A stretch of DNA of 64,000 nt from Chitinophagaceae bacterium. GTDB taxonomy: Bacteria > Bacteroidota > Bacteroidia > Chitinophagales > Chitinophagaceae. The translations under genes were made by a program, and so were the position numbers. Position 1 is the stretch's first letter. The number at the start of each line of letters is the position of its first letter. Below the pieces are notes generated by a model. That model worked only from the letters and a program-made list of their open reading frames with translations, searched no databases and was not told where the DNA came from. Location: the NCBI GenBank assembly GCA_947380905.1, contig CANCSS010000006.1, positions 1-64,000 on the forward strand, given 5' to 3'. This document shows positions 1 to 9,936 of this stretch, piece by piece.

Positions 1-1
1 G

Positions 2-52
2 ATAGGTATTTACTCCAATTATTTCGGGCGACTAAAAAACAAAACCCCATGA
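2..52 (+). CDS. C-terminal end of an upstream gene (partial)
   Basis: An open frame enters from the window edge and stops at a TGA whose bases overlap the prmA start codon in an ATGA arrangement. Only 16 residues are visible (the last are FGRLKNKTP), too few to name the protein. The four-base overlap is typical of translational coupling, so the upstream gene is probably in one operon with prmA. It could also be chance. Confidence 0.4.
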   Translation: MGIYSNYFGRLKNKTP

Positions 53-945
53 CCAAAGAATATATCCAAATAGCCTTCGATTTTGATCATCAGGAGCAGT
101 TTGAAATGCTGGTAGCCCAGTTATCCGAACTAGGGTTTGACGGTTTTAACGAGGAGGAACTAAGTGTAGGGATTAATGATGGGGTTCAAATGGCCAATGA
201 ATTAGGTAAAGGGGCAGGTCATTGCAAAACATATATATTGGCTACTGAATATGAGGCTAATAATATCGAAATTGAATTAAATAATATATTCAAACAACAT
301 ATTTTAACTTACTCTAAATCAGTTATTAAAGAACAAAATTGGAATGCAATATGGGAATCTAATTTTGAACCCGTTAGAATAGATGATTTTGTAGGTATTC
401 GCGCTCATTTCCATCCCCATTTTGAGCCAACTGTGCAACATGAAATTAAGATTACCCCTAAAATGAGCTTTGGCACGGGGCACCATGCCACCACTTTTTC
501 TGTCATTCAGCTAATGGAAGGGATCGATTTTAAAGGAAAGTCTGTTTTTGATTTTGGAACGGGTACCGGCATATTGGCCATCCTAGCAGAGAAGTTAGGG
601 GCAGCAAATGTTTTAGCGGTGGACAATGACGACTGGTGCATCGAAAATGCCAGGGAGAACATACAAAACAATGATGTTCAAAGAATTAGGGTTAAAAAAG
701 TAGTTTCTGCCCTTCAAAATGAGCTTTTTGATGTGATTTTGGCCAACGTAAATAGGCATATTATTGAGGCCAATTTGGACGAAATAACACAATCTGCAAA
801 GTCTGATACTATGTTGGTATTAAGCGGTTTACTCATTGAAGATCAAGAAGATATAAAAATGTTAGCTGCAAAAAGCAATTGGCTTTTTGTGCAAGCCAAG
901 CCCCTAAACGGGTGGGTTAGTTTAATGTTTAGTCGCCATTGTTAA
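49..945 (+). CDS. prmA: Ribosomal protein L11 methyltransferase PrmA
   Basis: A cytoplasmic SAM-dependent methyltransferase that methylates ribosomal protein L11. The 298-residue length fits the family. The C-terminal Rossmann domain carries motif I, DFGTGTG, at residues 168-174. It is preceded by the PrmA signature MSFGTGHH at 139-146 and followed by the acidic VDNDD strand and an ILANVN motif IV. The N-terminal ~120 residues correspond to the L11-recognition domain. It overlaps a possible upstream gene by ATGA and lies 48 bp before plsY. Confidence 0.93.
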   Translation: MTKEYIQIAFDFDHQEQFEMLVAQLSELGFDGFNEEELSVGINDGVQMANELGKGAGHCKTYILATEYEANNIEIELNNIFKQHILTYSKSVIKEQNWNAIWESNFEPVRIDDFVGIRAHFHPHFEPTVQHEIKITPKMSFGTGHHATTFSVIQLMEGIDFKGKSVFDFGTGTGILAILAEKLGAANVLAVDNDDWCIENARENIQNNDVQRIRVKKVVSALQNELFDVILANVNRHIIEANLDEITQSAKSDTMLVLSGLLIEDQEDIKMLAAKSNWLFVQAKPLNGWVSLMFSRHC

Positions 946-968
946 CAAAACATTAATTTTTTTCTTCG

Positions 969-976
969 TACCTTTG
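969..976 (+). promoter_or_regulatory. Bacteroidota -7 box for plsY
   Basis: TACCTTTG matches the TAnnTTTG -7 consensus and lies 17 bases before the plsY ATG. No clear -33 TTG is present at the expected spacing, so this is a moderate call. It would give plsY its own promoter. Confidence 0.5.
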
Positions 977-993
977 ACTTCCAATAAAATGGT

Positions 994-1629
994 ATGACAG
1001 AAATCATTCTTATAATTTTAGCATATTTAATCGGTTCTATTCCCACTGCGGTTTGGGTGAGTAAGTCCGTTTTTGGAATTGACATTAGAGATTATGGAAG
1101 CGGTAATTCAGGGGCAACCAATACTTTTAGAATTTTAGGTTCTAAATGGGGTAGTATAGTGATGTTGGTGGATGTAACCAAGGGTGTCATCGCTACTTCC
1201 TTATATATTTTTATTCCCTTTTACTTGACCGATGAATTGGCTAGAACTAACTTTATGATAGCACTTGGTATGATGGCTATCTTAGGGCATATATTTCCTA
1301 TTTGGGCCAACTTTAGAGGAGGCAAGGGTGTGGCAACTTTATTAGGTATGGCTTTGGCTATTCAGCCAGTGGTGGCTTTGATTTGTCTAGGGGTATTCTT
1401 AGTGACTTTATTGTCTACCCGCTTTGTATCCTTAAGTTCCATGTTAGCAGGGGTTGCTTTTATGGTGCTTATTTTGTTCATCTTTCATGAAAAGGAAACG
1501 GTTTATCGTCTTTTCGCTATTATAGTAGCTTTGATGGTCGTTATTACGCATCAAAAAAACATCGGAAGGCTTTTAAGAGGCACTGAGAATAAAGTGCCAA
1601 GTTTCAAAAACAGGATTAAGCGTAATTAA
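994..1629 (+). CDS. plsY: Acyl-phosphate:glycerol-3-phosphate acyltransferase PlsY
   Basis: An inner-membrane enzyme that transfers an acyl group from acyl-phosphate to glycerol-3-phosphate, the first step of phospholipid synthesis. The 211-residue protein has about five to six hydrophobic segments. It shows the family motifs GSGNSGATNTFR (near residue 36) and GHIFPIWANFRGGKGVAT (near residue 98). It ends in a basic tail. It follows prmA on the same strand but probably has its own promoter. Confidence 0.93.
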   Translation: MTEIILIILAYLIGSIPTAVWVSKSVFGIDIRDYGSGNSGATNTFRILGSKWGSIVMLVDVTKGVIATSLYIFIPFYLTDELARTNFMIALGMMAILGHIFPIWANFRGGKGVATLLGMALAIQPVVALICLGVFLVTLLSTRFVSLSSMLAGVAFMVLILFIFHEKETVYRLFAIIVALMVVITHQKNIGRLLRGTENKVPSFKNRIKRN

Positions 1630-1684
1630 GTAGTCCTTTCCATTAGAATTTCGTAACTTCGTCGTCCCTTAAAAATTAACAACT

Positions 1685-2353
1685 ATGTCAGGTAACCAGA
1701 ATATTTTGGAGAAATTGCAGTTGAAAGAAGAAAAAAATTTACTTATACAAGGGTTGCCTTCTTCCGTTGAAAAACAGTTTGCTAAGTTGTCTTACAACAA
1801 AAACATCACGCCCTTATTAAAAGCACGCAGAATTGACTTTGCACTTATTTTTGCCATCAATCAATTGCAGCTAAATAATATTTTAAAAGAGGTTTTCTCG
1901 GCTTTGCATCCAGAAAGTAAATTATGGATAGCGTATCCAAAAACGACTTCTAAAATCGTTTCTGATTTAAACAGAGATGCTAGCTGGGAGATATTGTCTA
2001 AAAATGAATACGAGGCAGTAAGACAAGTTACTTTAGACCACGTATGGACTGCAATGCGGTTTAAGAAATTAGATCAAATACCGAATAGAAATAGAACTTT
2101 TGTAGAATTTAAATCGGCCGATGTTAAAGTGGATGATTTTGAAAAGCGATTAATTGCCCTTCCTATTGAATTAGATAAATTATTTGGTGCACAGGAAGAA
2201 GCTAGAGAGTTTTTTACCTCCCTATCTATTTTGAATCAAAAAGAATATTTAAGTTGGATTCAAGGAGCCAAGAAAGAAGAAACCAAACAAAAGCGCTTGG
2301 AAGCCACTTTAGAAAAATTATTAGCAGGGAAGAACAACCCATCTGAGAAGTAA
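1685..2353 (+). CDS. YdeI/OmpD-associated (OmdA) family protein
   Basis: A 222-residue soluble protein of unknown function. The C-terminal ~60 residues (FFTSLSILNQKEYLSWIQGAK, then KKEETKQKRLE) match the OmdA/YdeI pattern in which F..L....R/KEY..WI..AK..ET...R is conserved. The N-terminal ~140 residues look like the small alpha/beta domain often fused to OmdA domains. The substrate is unknown; some family members are annotated as bacteriocin-protection proteins, which is not evidence of that role here. It is convergent with dnaG, with 8 bp between the stops. Confidence 0.7.
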   Translation: MSGNQNILEKLQLKEEKNLLIQGLPSSVEKQFAKLSYNKNITPLLKARRIDFALIFAINQLQLNNILKEVFSALHPESKLWIAYPKTTSKIVSDLNRDASWEILSKNEYEAVRQVTLDHVWTAMRFKKLDQIPNRNRTFVEFKSADVKVDDFEKRLIALPIELDKLFGAQEEAREFFTSLSILNQKEYLSWIQGAKKEETKQKRLEATLEKLLAGKNNPSEK

Positions 2354-2361
2354 TATTTTTC

Positions 2362-4290
2362 CTATTTTAAAATCACCGTTCCGATGGATTGGGTTAATTC
2401 ACGCTCTACATCTTTGAGATGCTTGTGTATTTGTAAGAGTTGTCCTTGTTCTTTCTCGGGTGCAGTTTCTAAATCCAATTGATTCTGGCCTATCATCTTT
2501 TTTACTTTCCTCAATTTAAAGTACATCAGTCCTATTTCAATTTCTAGTATAAAATTCTTTTCTTCGACACGTGCTGGTTTTCCTAATTTCTCATTCCATC
2601 TTTGACTTAATTCATGCTCGGGTTCAAATAAAGTCACCACCCATTTTTGTACCCGCTCGTCCTCATGGTATTGCAATGTTTTACTATTGGCTATTTTGCC
2701 TGCTATGGTCCATTTTCTATAAGCGTCCATTAAATAAATCATGTCTGCATTTTCCAATGGAAAAGATTCAATTTCTTCGAATACCCAGTCGGCTACATTT
2801 TTATCTTTGGGTCCTTTTTCACTACCATATTCTAACACCAATCGCACTAAGTTTTTTTCATGTGCTAAATCTCTGTCTACAAATAAATCGTTGTCTTGCT
2901 CAGACGCGCTTTCTTTGGGGAAGCTAGGCATTAAAATAGCTGCCTCATCATAAGACATTTTCTTTTCTTCTTTAACTATCTTATCACGCTTAAACTTATT
3001 TACCAATTGGGTTAAACCTGTTTCGTCAATGCGTAATAGGGAGGCGCACTTTCTAACGTATTCTTGTAGCTTGGTAAAATCTTCGGGTTTATTTATTTTA
3101 CTTAAGGTTTCTGCAATTTGATTGACCAAAGTATTTTTCTTATTTAAATCGCCACCCACTTCTTTTAATTGCACTTCCAATTGAAATAAAACGAAATCCT
3201 TTTTAGCAGATTGTACAAAGTCTCTGAAAGCATCTGGCCCCACTTTGTTTACATAACTGTCTGGATCTTCTTTGTCTGGAATCAATACCAATTGTACATT
3301 TAATCCTTCTTCCAAAGCCATGTCTAATCCACGCAGGGCAGCTTTCACACCAGCGGCATCTCCATCATAAATAATGGTTAAGTTTTGGGTATATTTTTTA
3401 ATCAGTCTTAACTGATCAATAGTTAAAGAGGTACCACCACTTGCCACAACATTTTCAATGCCAGCCTGGTGCAAGCTTACTACATCCGTATAACCTTCTA
3501 CTAGCAAACACTCATTTAATTTATCAATGGCAGTTCTTGCAAAATAAGAGCCATATAAAATTTTGCTTTTTACGTAAATATCATTCTCGGGAGAGTTGAT
3601 GTATTTAGGCGACTTGTCATTTTTAGCAATTTGTCTAGCTCCGAATCCAATAATTTTTCCAGTGGTATTGTGTATGGGAAAAATTATACGGTCTCTGTAA
3701 TTGTCCTGCCATTCGCCGTTGCGTTCTACCACCAAACCTGTTTTTGCAAACAGTTCGGGATTGAATTGGTTTTGAATCAATGCTTTTGCTAAGCTGTCTT
3801 TATCGGAAGGGTTGTAACCAATTTTAAATTTTTCAACGATGGGTTTTAAGAAACCCCGATGTTGCATATAACTTTGTGCAATGGATTCGCCCGCTTCTGT
3901 TTCCCAATATTGCTTTGCAAAAAAGTCCATGGCAAAATGATTGATGGCGTATAAGCTATCCGCCACTTGCTGCGCCATTTTTTGTGCAGGACTGGTTTCG
4001 GTTTCTTCAATTTCAATATTGTATCTAGCGGCCAACCATCTTAAGGACTCTACATAACTATATTTCTCATGCTCCATTAAAAAGGTAATGGTATTGCCAC
4101 TTTTTCCGCAACCAAAACATTTGTAAATTTCTTTGGCTGGAGAAACTGTAAAAGAAGGGGTCTTTTCGTTGTGAAAAGGACAATTGCCAATATAGTTGGT
4201 ACCTCTCTTTTTTAATTTCACAAATTCACCTACCACATCAATGATGTCGATTCTGCTGGTGATTTGTTGAATGGTTTGAGCGGTAATCAT
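2362..4290 (-). CDS. dnaG: DNA primase DnaG
   Basis: Synthesises RNA primers at the replication fork. The 642-residue protein has the N-terminal zinc-binding domain (Cys37, His40, Cys58, Cys61 in CPFHNEKTPSF and CFGCG). The TOPRIM catalytic core has Glu265 in LLVEGYTDV and the Asp pair in YDGDAAG (309-311), followed by PDKEDPDSYV. A C-terminal helicase-binding region of about 200 residues completes the usual length. Just upstream a TATTTTCG box, one mismatch from TAnnTTTG, ends only six bases before the ATG. The STAS gene lies upstream on the same strand. Confidence 0.95.
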   Translation of the reverse strand: MITAQTIQQITSRIDIIDVVGEFVKLKKRGTNYIGNCPFHNEKTPSFTVSPAKEIYKCFGCGKSGNTITFLMEHEKYSYVESLRWLAARYNIEIEETETSPAQKMAQQVADSLYAINHFAMDFFAKQYWETEAGESIAQSYMQHRGFLKPIVEKFKIGYNPSDKDSLAKALIQNQFNPELFAKTGLVVERNGEWQDNYRDRIIFPIHNTTGKIIGFGARQIAKNDKSPKYINSPENDIYVKSKILYGSYFARTAIDKLNECLLVEGYTDVVSLHQAGIENVVASGGTSLTIDQLRLIKKYTQNLTIIYDGDAAGVKAALRGLDMALEEGLNVQLVLIPDKEDPDSYVNKVGPDAFRDFVQSAKKDFVLFQLEVQLKEVGGDLNKKNTLVNQIAETLSKINKPEDFTKLQEYVRKCASLLRIDETGLTQLVNKFKRDKIVKEEKKMSYDEAAILMPSFPKESASEQDNDLFVDRDLAHEKNLVRLVLEYGSEKGPKDKNVADWVFEEIESFPLENADMIYLMDAYRKWTIAGKIANSKTLQYHEDERVQKWVVTLFEPEHELSQRWNEKLGKPARVEEKNFILEIEIGLMYFKLRKVKKMIGQNQLDLETAPEKEQGQLLQIHKHLKDVERELTQSIGTVILK

Positions 4291-4337
4291 GACGGCGAAA
4301 ATAACTAATCTTGAGGGAAAATATTGGGATAATAGGC

Positions 4338-4736
4338 CTATTCTTGGGTCGAAAACTCCATGTCGTCGCTGTCCAATAGTTCTCGCTCAATCTCTTCCAT
4401 TTGAACAATATCCCAGGCCTCCGATTCGGTGGGGGTCATATTCATCATTTCGGCATAATCGGTCATATCTAGCACTTCTTGAAGGCTATCTGACAGACAG
4501 CAAATGACAAATGAGGTATTATTATCATAAAAAGCTTGTTGTGCATTGGCCAATTGCTCAATCACGGGCAATTCCCAGCGTACCACCTTGGCAAAGTTAA
4601 GTACCAGATTTTTAGGGGCAGTGGCCCCAATTTTAGTAGTCAATTCGGTCAATTCTGGCACGAGATTTGAACTAAGACTATTTTCAAGAAGGGTAATGAC
4701 TGTAAACTTCTCCTTTTGTTCGGTTTTGTATTGCAT
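4338..4736 (-). CDS. STAS-domain protein (anti-sigma antagonist-like)
   Basis: A 132-residue cytoplasmic protein with the fold pattern of a STAS domain: strands FTVITL and NLVLNFAKV, a helix beginning ELPVIEQLANAQQ, then FVICCLSDSLQEVLDM. In SpoIIAA-type proteins the NFAKV strand is followed by a phosphorylatable DSSG. Here the equivalent is VVRWELPVI with no serine, so regulation by a serine kinase is unlikely at this site. The acidic tail (ELLDSDDMEF) is distinctive. It lies 47 bp upstream of dnaG and is divergent from clpC. Its partner is unknown. Confidence 0.7.
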   Translation of the reverse strand: MQYKTEQKEKFTVITLLENSLSSNLVPELTELTTKIGATAPKNLVLNFAKVVRWELPVIEQLANAQQAFYDNNTSFVICCLSDSLQEVLDMTDYAEMMNMTPTESEAWDIVQMEEIERELLDSDDMEFSTQE

Positions 4737-4802
4737 AGGGTATTAATAATAAATGGTTAATAACAAGTAATACTCAACATACTTTAGGTCAAAAATATTC
4801 GT

Positions 4803-4810
4803 TATTCTTG
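4803..4810 (+). promoter_or_regulatory. Possible -7 box for clpC
   Basis: TATTCTTG is one mismatch from TAnnTTTG and lies 21 bases before the clpC ATG. The -33 region is weak. This is a tentative call. Confidence 0.3.
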
Positions 4811-4830
4811 TAACAGCTCCAATTAATTAT

Positions 4831-7413
4831 ATGGATAATAATTTTTCAACACAAGTTAAGGAAATCATCTCTTATAGTCGCGAAGAGGCTTTGCGATTAG
4901 GAAACGACTTTATAGGGGCCGAGCATTTAATGCTTGGGCTTATTAGAGATCAGGAAAATACTGCGATCAAGATACTGAAGCAGTTAAATGTCAATTTAGG
5001 GGAGTTAAGAAAGGAAATAGAACTGGCTGTAAAGGATAAGTCTGGTAAAAATGTAGCCAACATCAATAGTTTGCCTTTGACCAAACAAGCCGAAAAAGTA
5101 ATTCGCGTAACGGTGTTAGAAGCCAAAGCGCTGAAAAGCCCCATGGTAGAAACCGAGCATTTGCTTTTAAGCATCTTAAAAAATAAAGAAAACATAGCCA
5201 CGCAAATTCTAAATCAATTTGACATCGACTATGATTTGTTTAGGACTGAATTGGGAATGGTTGGCTCTAGTCCTTCAACACCCACTCCGCCAAGTGCTGA
5301 ATTTTCTGAGGAAGGGGAGGATGAATTTGAAGAAGAAAAACGTGGTGGATCAGGTGCCTATGGCGCTTCACCAAAAGCAAAACCAGTAACGCCAAATAAA
5401 TCCAAGACACCGGTATTAGATAATTTTGGGCGTGATATTACCAAGTTGGCCGAAATGGATTCTTTGGATCCGATTGTTGGACGTGAAGCAGAAATAGAAA
5501 GAGTAAGTCAAATTTTAAGCAGACGTAAAAAGAACAATCCCATTTTAATTGGAGAACCAGGGGTGGGTAAGACCGCTATTGTGGAAGGCTTGGCCTTGCG
5601 TATTGTACAAAGAAAAGTATCAAGAGTACTATTTGATAAACGAGTTATCTCCTTAGATTTGGCAGCATTGGTGGCAGGCACCAAATACAGAGGTCAGTTT
5701 GAAGAGCGAATGAAAGCGATCATGACCGAGTTGGAAAAAAACAGAGACGTTATTTTATTTATTGACGAGATACATACCATTGTTGGGGCGGGAGGAGCAA
5801 GTGGGTCTTTAGATGCTTCTAATATCTTCAAACCAGCATTGGCGCGTGGTGAATTACAATGTATTGGAGCTTCTACTTTAGATGAATACAGAATGCACAT
5901 TGAAAAAGATGGTGCTTTGGATAGACGTTTCCAAAAAGTAATTATTGAACCACCAAGTGTAGACGACACCATTATTATCTTAAATAATATTAAGTCTAAA
6001 TACGAAGATTACCATAGTGTTGTATATGATCAAGAAGCGATAGAGGCATGTGTGAGATTAAGTGATCGATATATGACCGACCGGTTGCTTCCAGACAAAG
6101 CAATTGATGTATTGGATGAAGTAGGTGCAAGAGTGCATTTGAAAAATATCAATGTGCCTTTGGATATTGTTGATTTAGAAAAACAAATTGAAGAAGTTAA
6201 GAACGAAAAAAATAGGGTGGTGAAAAGTCAACGTTTCGAAGAAGCAGCAAGCTTAAGAGATACGGAGAAAAAATTAGGAGAAGCTTTAGAAAAAGCCAAA
6301 ACCAATTGGGAAGAAGATAGCAAGAACAAGCGTTTCCCTATCAATGAAGAAAATATTGCCGAAGTAGTGAGTATGATGACTGGCATTCCTGTGAAGAGAA
6401 TGGTAGAGGCTGAAACTACCAAGTTGAAAAAGATGATGGAGGAAATGAAGTCTGAAGTTATTGGTCAAGATGAAGCATTAGGGAAAGTGGTAAAAGCCAT
6501 TCAAAGAAATAGAGTTGGTTTAAAAGATCCTAAAAAACCCATTGGTACTTTTATATTCTTAGGTCCAACAGGTGTGGGTAAAACAGAGTTGGCCAGAGCA
6601 TTGGCAAGAAATTTATTTGACTCAGAAGATTCTTTGATTAGAATTGACATGAGTGAGTATATGGAAAAGTTTTCAGTAAGTCGTTTGATTGGAGCGCCTC
6701 CAGGCTATGTGGGTTATGAAGAAGGCGGTCAATTAACTGAAAAAGTACGCCGAAAGCCATACTGCGTGATACTTTTAGACGAAATAGAAAAAGCGCATCC
6801 AGATATTTATAATATTTTATTACAAGTATTGGACGATGGAATTTTGACGGATGGTTTAGGGCGTAAAGTAAATTTCAAAAATACTTTAATCATCATGACT
6901 TCTAATATAGGAGCACGTCAATTAAAGGAATTTGGAGATGGGGTTGGATTTGCAACAGCGACGCGTGTGCAACAAACCGATGAAAACAATAGATCAGTTA
7001 TTGAAAAAGCATTGAAAAGAACCTTCTCTCCTGAGTTTTTAAATAGAGTAGACGATGTGGTGGTGTTTAATTCATTGACCAAAGAAAATATTTTCTTAAT
7101 CATTGACATCATCATGAAAAACGTATTGAGTCGATTGGTGACTTTGGGATTGAACTTGGTTTTATCGGAGGATGCCAAAGGGTTTATAGCAGACAAAGGC
7201 TACGATGTACAATTTGGCGCAAGACCATTGCACAGAGCCATTCAAAAATACATTGAAGATCCATTGGCCGAAGAAATTCTAAACCACAGCGTTAAAGAAG
7301 GGGATACCATTATGGGTGAGCTAGACAAGGAAAACGGGAAGCTTGTTTTTACTTTGCAAAAAAAGGAGAAAGAGAAAGCACCCAAATTGCCTAAAGAAAC
7401 AAAAGAAGATTAA
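4831..7413 (+). CDS. clpC: ATP-dependent Clp protease ATPase subunit ClpC
   Basis: An AAA+ unfoldase that feeds proteins to ClpP. The 860-residue protein has two N-terminal Clp repeats (about 1-145), then an acidic and Gly/Pro-rich linker (about 147-195). The first AAA+ domain has Walker [10 protein letters not shown] at 241-249 and Walker [13 protein letters not shown]-type middle segment ([15 protein letters not shown]) identifies ClpC rather than ClpB. The second AAA+ domain has Walker [10 protein letters not shown] at about 578. The C-terminal D2-small domain is intact ([19 protein letters not shown]). The tail is highly charged. A hairpin terminator follows. Confidence 0.95.
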   Translation: MDNNFSTQVKEIISYSREEALRLGNDFIGAEHLMLGLIRDQENTAIKILKQLNVNLGELRKEIELAVKDKSGKNVANINSLPLTKQAEKVIRVTVLEAKALKSPMVETEHLLLSILKNKENIATQILNQFDIDYDLFRTELGMVGSSPSTPTPPSAEFSEEGEDEFEEEKRGGSGAYGASPKAKPVTPNKSKTPVLDNFGRDITKLAEMDSLDPIVGREAEIERVSQILSRRKKNNPILIGEPGVGKTAIVEGLALRIVQRKVSRVLFDKRVISLDLAALVAGTKYRGQFEERMKAIMTELEKNRDVILFIDEIHTIVGAGGASGSLDASNIFKPALARGELQCIGASTLDEYRMHIEKDGALDRRFQKVIIEPPSVDDTIIILNNIKSKYEDYHSVVYDQEAIEACVRLSDRYMTDRLLPDKAIDVLDEVGARVHLKNINVPLDIVDLEKQIEEVKNEKNRVVKSQRFEEAASLRDTEKKLGEALEKAKTNWEEDSKNKRFPINEENIAEVVSMMTGIPVKRMVEAETTKLKKMMEEMKSEVIGQDEALGKVVKAIQRNRVGLKDPKKPIGTFIFLGPTGVGKTELARALARNLFDSEDSLIRIDMSEYMEKFSVSRLIGAPPGYVGYEEGGQLTEKVRRKPYCVILLDEIEKAHPDIYNILLQVLDDGILTDGLGRKVNFKNTLIIMTSNIGARQLKEFGDGVGFATATRVQQTDENNRSVIEKALKRTFSPEFLNRVDDVVVFNSLTKENIFLIIDIIMKNVLSRLVTLGLNLVLSEDAKGFIADKGYDVQFGARPLHRAIQKYIEDPLAEEILNHSVKEGDTIMGELDKENGKLVFTLQKKEKEKAPKLPKETKED

Positions 7414-7432
7414 ATCTTTATAATTACTGGCA

Positions 7433-7458
7433 AAGGCCTCCTTTTAAAAGGGGGCCTT
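7433..7458. terminator. Bidirectional terminator between clpC and GH88 gene
   Basis: AAGGCCTCCTTTT pairs with AAAAGGGGGCCTT, 13 bp with one G-T wobble, followed by T-rich sequence on the plus strand. It sits between convergent genes and its right arm reaches the stop codon of the GH88 gene. Confidence 0.7.
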
Positions 7459-8659
7459 ATTTATTTAAGTACCAATCTTTGTAACGCTTTAATGCTTCTA
7501 AAAAATAGTAGTCTGCATAAATGAGTGGCACATCCACTTCTGAATTTAATGGCAATGCTCCTACAGAATGTTTGAGTATAAATCCGCCATTTTCTCCTGG
7601 TTTTGCCCTGTAAGTGTCATTTGATAAAGACTCCATCATAGTGACTGCACTATTGATGTAATTCTCTTTTTCTGCACCTTTAGCATATTGTGCAAGTTCC
7701 ATTAATGCCGATGCAGTAATGGCTGCAGCAGAAGCGTCTCTTTTGGCAAGGGGTTGTTGACCTGCATCAAAATCCCAATAAGGAATTTTATCGGCTGGCA
7801 AATTGGGGTGGTTTAAATAAAACTTTGCAATATTTTTTGCATGAGTTAAATAAACCATGTTTTTGGTACCCCGATACATGGTTATAAAACCATACAATCC
7901 CCATGCTTGCCCTCTAGACCAAGCAGAAGTATTGGCTGCTCCTTGGTGGGTAGTTTTTTTAAGCACCTTCCCAGTTTTTTCATCAAAATCTACCACATGG
8001 AATGAACTATAATCGGGACGATAAAATTCTTTCATACTAGTATTAGTATGCGTTATGGCAATTTGTTGATACTTGGCATCACCTCCATTTTGACTTACCC
8101 AATTCATCATTTCTAAATTCATCAAATTGTCAATAATGACAGGGCAATTAAAATATTGATTCTTATTCCAGGATTGAATGGATTTCATGTTGGGGCGGTA
8201 CCTGGTAGATAAAGATTCAGCAGAACGGAAAATGATTTGTTTGTATTTTTCGTCTTTGAATAAACGATAAGCATTGCCAAAACTATTGTACATCATAAAC
8301 CCAAGGTCGTGGTTCTCTGTATAAGTTTGGTTGGGCTCAATTACTTTTAAAGTACGCAATGCTTCTGATTTTATATTTTCATCTTTGGTTTGCTCGTATA
8401 TAAATAGTAAAGTTCCTGGATAAAATCCTGTACACCACCAAGTAATTTCTCTTGTCAATAATTTATTAGTTTTTTCATCAAAGGATTGAGGCATTCTATC
8501 ACTGGGCACTTGCTTCATCATATACAAGTATTGACTATTGGCAAGGGCATAGTTTTCGGTGATGAGTTGACTCATTTTTCGATCTCTTGTTGTTGACTGA
8601 GAAAAAGAGATCGTGTTCATTAGTATGAAAAATGATAAAAGTACAAATTTGAATTTCAT
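7457..8659 (-). CDS. Exported GH88 unsaturated glucuronyl hydrolase
   Basis: Predicted to hydrolyse 4,5-unsaturated uronic acid from the end of lyase-generated oligosaccharides. An N-terminal signal peptide (FVLLSFFILMNTISFSQ, about 1-21) sends it to the periplasm. The (alpha/alpha)6 family signatures are present: WWCTGFYPG, the HDLG motif with Asp118, the IDNLMNLEMM motif with Asp177 (positions of the two catalytic aspartates in characterised enzymes), and WSRGQAW at 247-253. Length 400 is normal. It diverges from kdgF across 130 bp, and its product would feed KdgF/KduI/KduD. The exact glycan is not determinable; GH105 is the nearest alternative. Confidence 0.85.
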   Translation of the reverse strand: MKFKFVLLSFFILMNTISFSQSTTRDRKMSQLITENYALANSQYLYMMKQVPSDRMPQSFDEKTNKLLTREITWWCTGFYPGTLLFIYEQTKDENIKSEALRTLKVIEPNQTYTENHDLGFMMYNSFGNAYRLFKDEKYKQIIFRSAESLSTRYRPNMKSIQSWNKNQYFNCPVIIDNLMNLEMMNWVSQNGGDAKYQQIAITHTNTSMKEFYRPDYSSFHVVDFDEKTGKVLKKTTHQGAANTSAWSRGQAWGLYGFITMYRGTKNMVYLTHAKNIAKFYLNHPNLPADKIPYWDFDAGQQPLAKRDASAAAITASALMELAQYAKGAEKENYINSAVTMMESLSNDTYRAKPGENGGFILKHSVGALPLNSEVDVPLIYADYYFLEALKRYKDWYLNK

Positions 8660-8789
8660 GGCTAAATAATTAGATTTTATAGATTTTAATTTTATCTTTA
8701 TTTTTTGAAATAATATTTTGAAAAATTAATCTTACTATTTACAATAACTTACGAAAAATAACAGATACAATTTAAACTAAATCATTCAA

Positions 8790-9119
8790 ATGTCAAATGT
8801 TTTTATCGAAAACGAAATAGTAGCCTGGACAAAGGTTGCACCAGGTATTGAGCGTTCTATTTTAGCCTATGATGATAGTTTAATGTTGGTTAAAGTAAAA
8901 TTTGACAAAGAGGCGATAGGAGTGCTGCATCAGCATCCACATGTTCAAATAAGTTATATTGAATCGGGCTTGTTTGAAGTAGAAATAGGAGGAGAAAAAA
9001 AAGTGATGAAATCAGGAGATACTTTTTATGCGCCTTCCAATGTTTGGCATGGAGTAGTTTGTTTGGAAAAGGGTGTTTTATTGGATTCATTTAGCCCTAT
9101 GAGAAAAGATTTTATTTAA
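8790..9119 (+). CDS. kdgF: Cupin protein KdgF (unsaturated uronate linearisation)
   Basis: A 109-residue single-domain cupin that converts 4,5-unsaturated galacturonate or glucuronate to the linear keto form used by KduI. The metal ligands expected for KdgF are in place: His47 and His49 in VLHQHPHVQ, Gln53, and His87 in SNVWHGVV. The tail LDSFSPMRKDFI is also characteristic. It is the first gene of kdgF-kduD-kduI, 13 bp before kduD, and is divergent from the GH88 gene whose product it would use. Confidence 0.88.
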   Translation: MSNVFIENEIVAWTKVAPGIERSILAYDDSLMLVKVKFDKEAIGVLHQHPHVQISYIESGLFEVEIGGEKKVMKSGDTFYAPSNVWHGVVCLEKGVLLDSFSPMRKDFI

Positions 9120-9132
9120 ATTTATAAAAACC

Positions 9133-9894
9133 ATGATCAATTTTAGAGTAGACCAGAAAATAGCCTTAGTCACCGGGTGTAGTCGTGGAATTGGAATGGC
9201 TGTGGCAATTGAATTAGCCAACGCAGGTGCAGACATAATAGGTGTTTCGAATAGTTTATCCAAAGAAGGCAGTGAAGTGGGTAAGGCAGTAGAAAAAACA
9301 GGTCGTAAATTTTATCCTTATGCTGTAGATTTTTCAAATAGAGAGGCATTACATGCATTTATCAACCAGGTTAAAATAGATCATCCTCAAATTGACATAT
9401 TAATCAATAATGCAGGAAGTATTTTACGTATGCCAGCGGTGGACCATTCAGATGATTATTGGGATAAGATTATGGAAATTAATTTGAATGCTCAATTTGT
9501 ATTAACAAGAGAGATTGGAAAAAGAATGGTAGATCAAGGTGCAGGAAAAATTGTTTTTACTTGTTCTTTGTTAAGTTTTCAAGGTGGGGTCACTGTACCT
9601 GGGTATGCCGCCAGTAAAGGGGCCATCACTTCCTTATTAAAGGCTTTTGCCAATGAATGGGCAGCACATGGTATTAATGTAAATGGCGTAGCCCCAGGAT
9701 ACATTGAAACAGACAATACAGAAGCATTGAGGAACGATGCAGAAAGGAGTAAATCCATTTTGTCAAGAATTCCTGCAGGACGTTGGGGAAAATCAAGTGA
9801 TTTAGCCGGAGCTTTTGTATTTTTATCCTCGCCAGCATCTGATTATATGAATGGATCCATTATCACTGTAGATGGAGGATGGATGGGAAGATAG
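9133..9894 (+). CDS. kduD: 2-dehydro-3-deoxy-D-gluconate 5-dehydrogenase KduD (SDR)
   Basis: An NAD(P)-dependent short-chain dehydrogenase that reduces 2,5-diketo-3-deoxygluconate to KDG. The 253-residue classical SDR carries TGCSRGIG at 14-21, NNAG at 92-95, Ser145, and the catalytic Tyr158/Lys162 (YAASK). It ends in the usual ITVDGGWMGR. Placement between kdgF and kduI makes the KduD assignment stronger than motif alone, since SDRs are hard to separate by sequence. Confidence 0.87.
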   Translation: MINFRVDQKIALVTGCSRGIGMAVAIELANAGADIIGVSNSLSKEGSEVGKAVEKTGRKFYPYAVDFSNREALHAFINQVKIDHPQIDILINNAGSILRMPAVDHSDDYWDKIMEINLNAQFVLTREIGKRMVDQGAGKIVFTCSLLSFQGGVTVPGYAASKGAITSLLKAFANEWAAHGINVNGVAPGYIETDNTEALRNDAERSKSILSRIPAGRWGKSSDLAGAFVFLSSPASDYMNGSIITVDGGWMGR

Positions 9895-9936
9895 TCGAAA
9901 TAATAAAACAATAAATAAACTGATAAATAATATAAC

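Noticed and set aside
2571-2953. Plus-strand frames within dnaG
   Set aside because: They overlap the conserved C-terminal half of DnaG and show no motif or export signal of their own.
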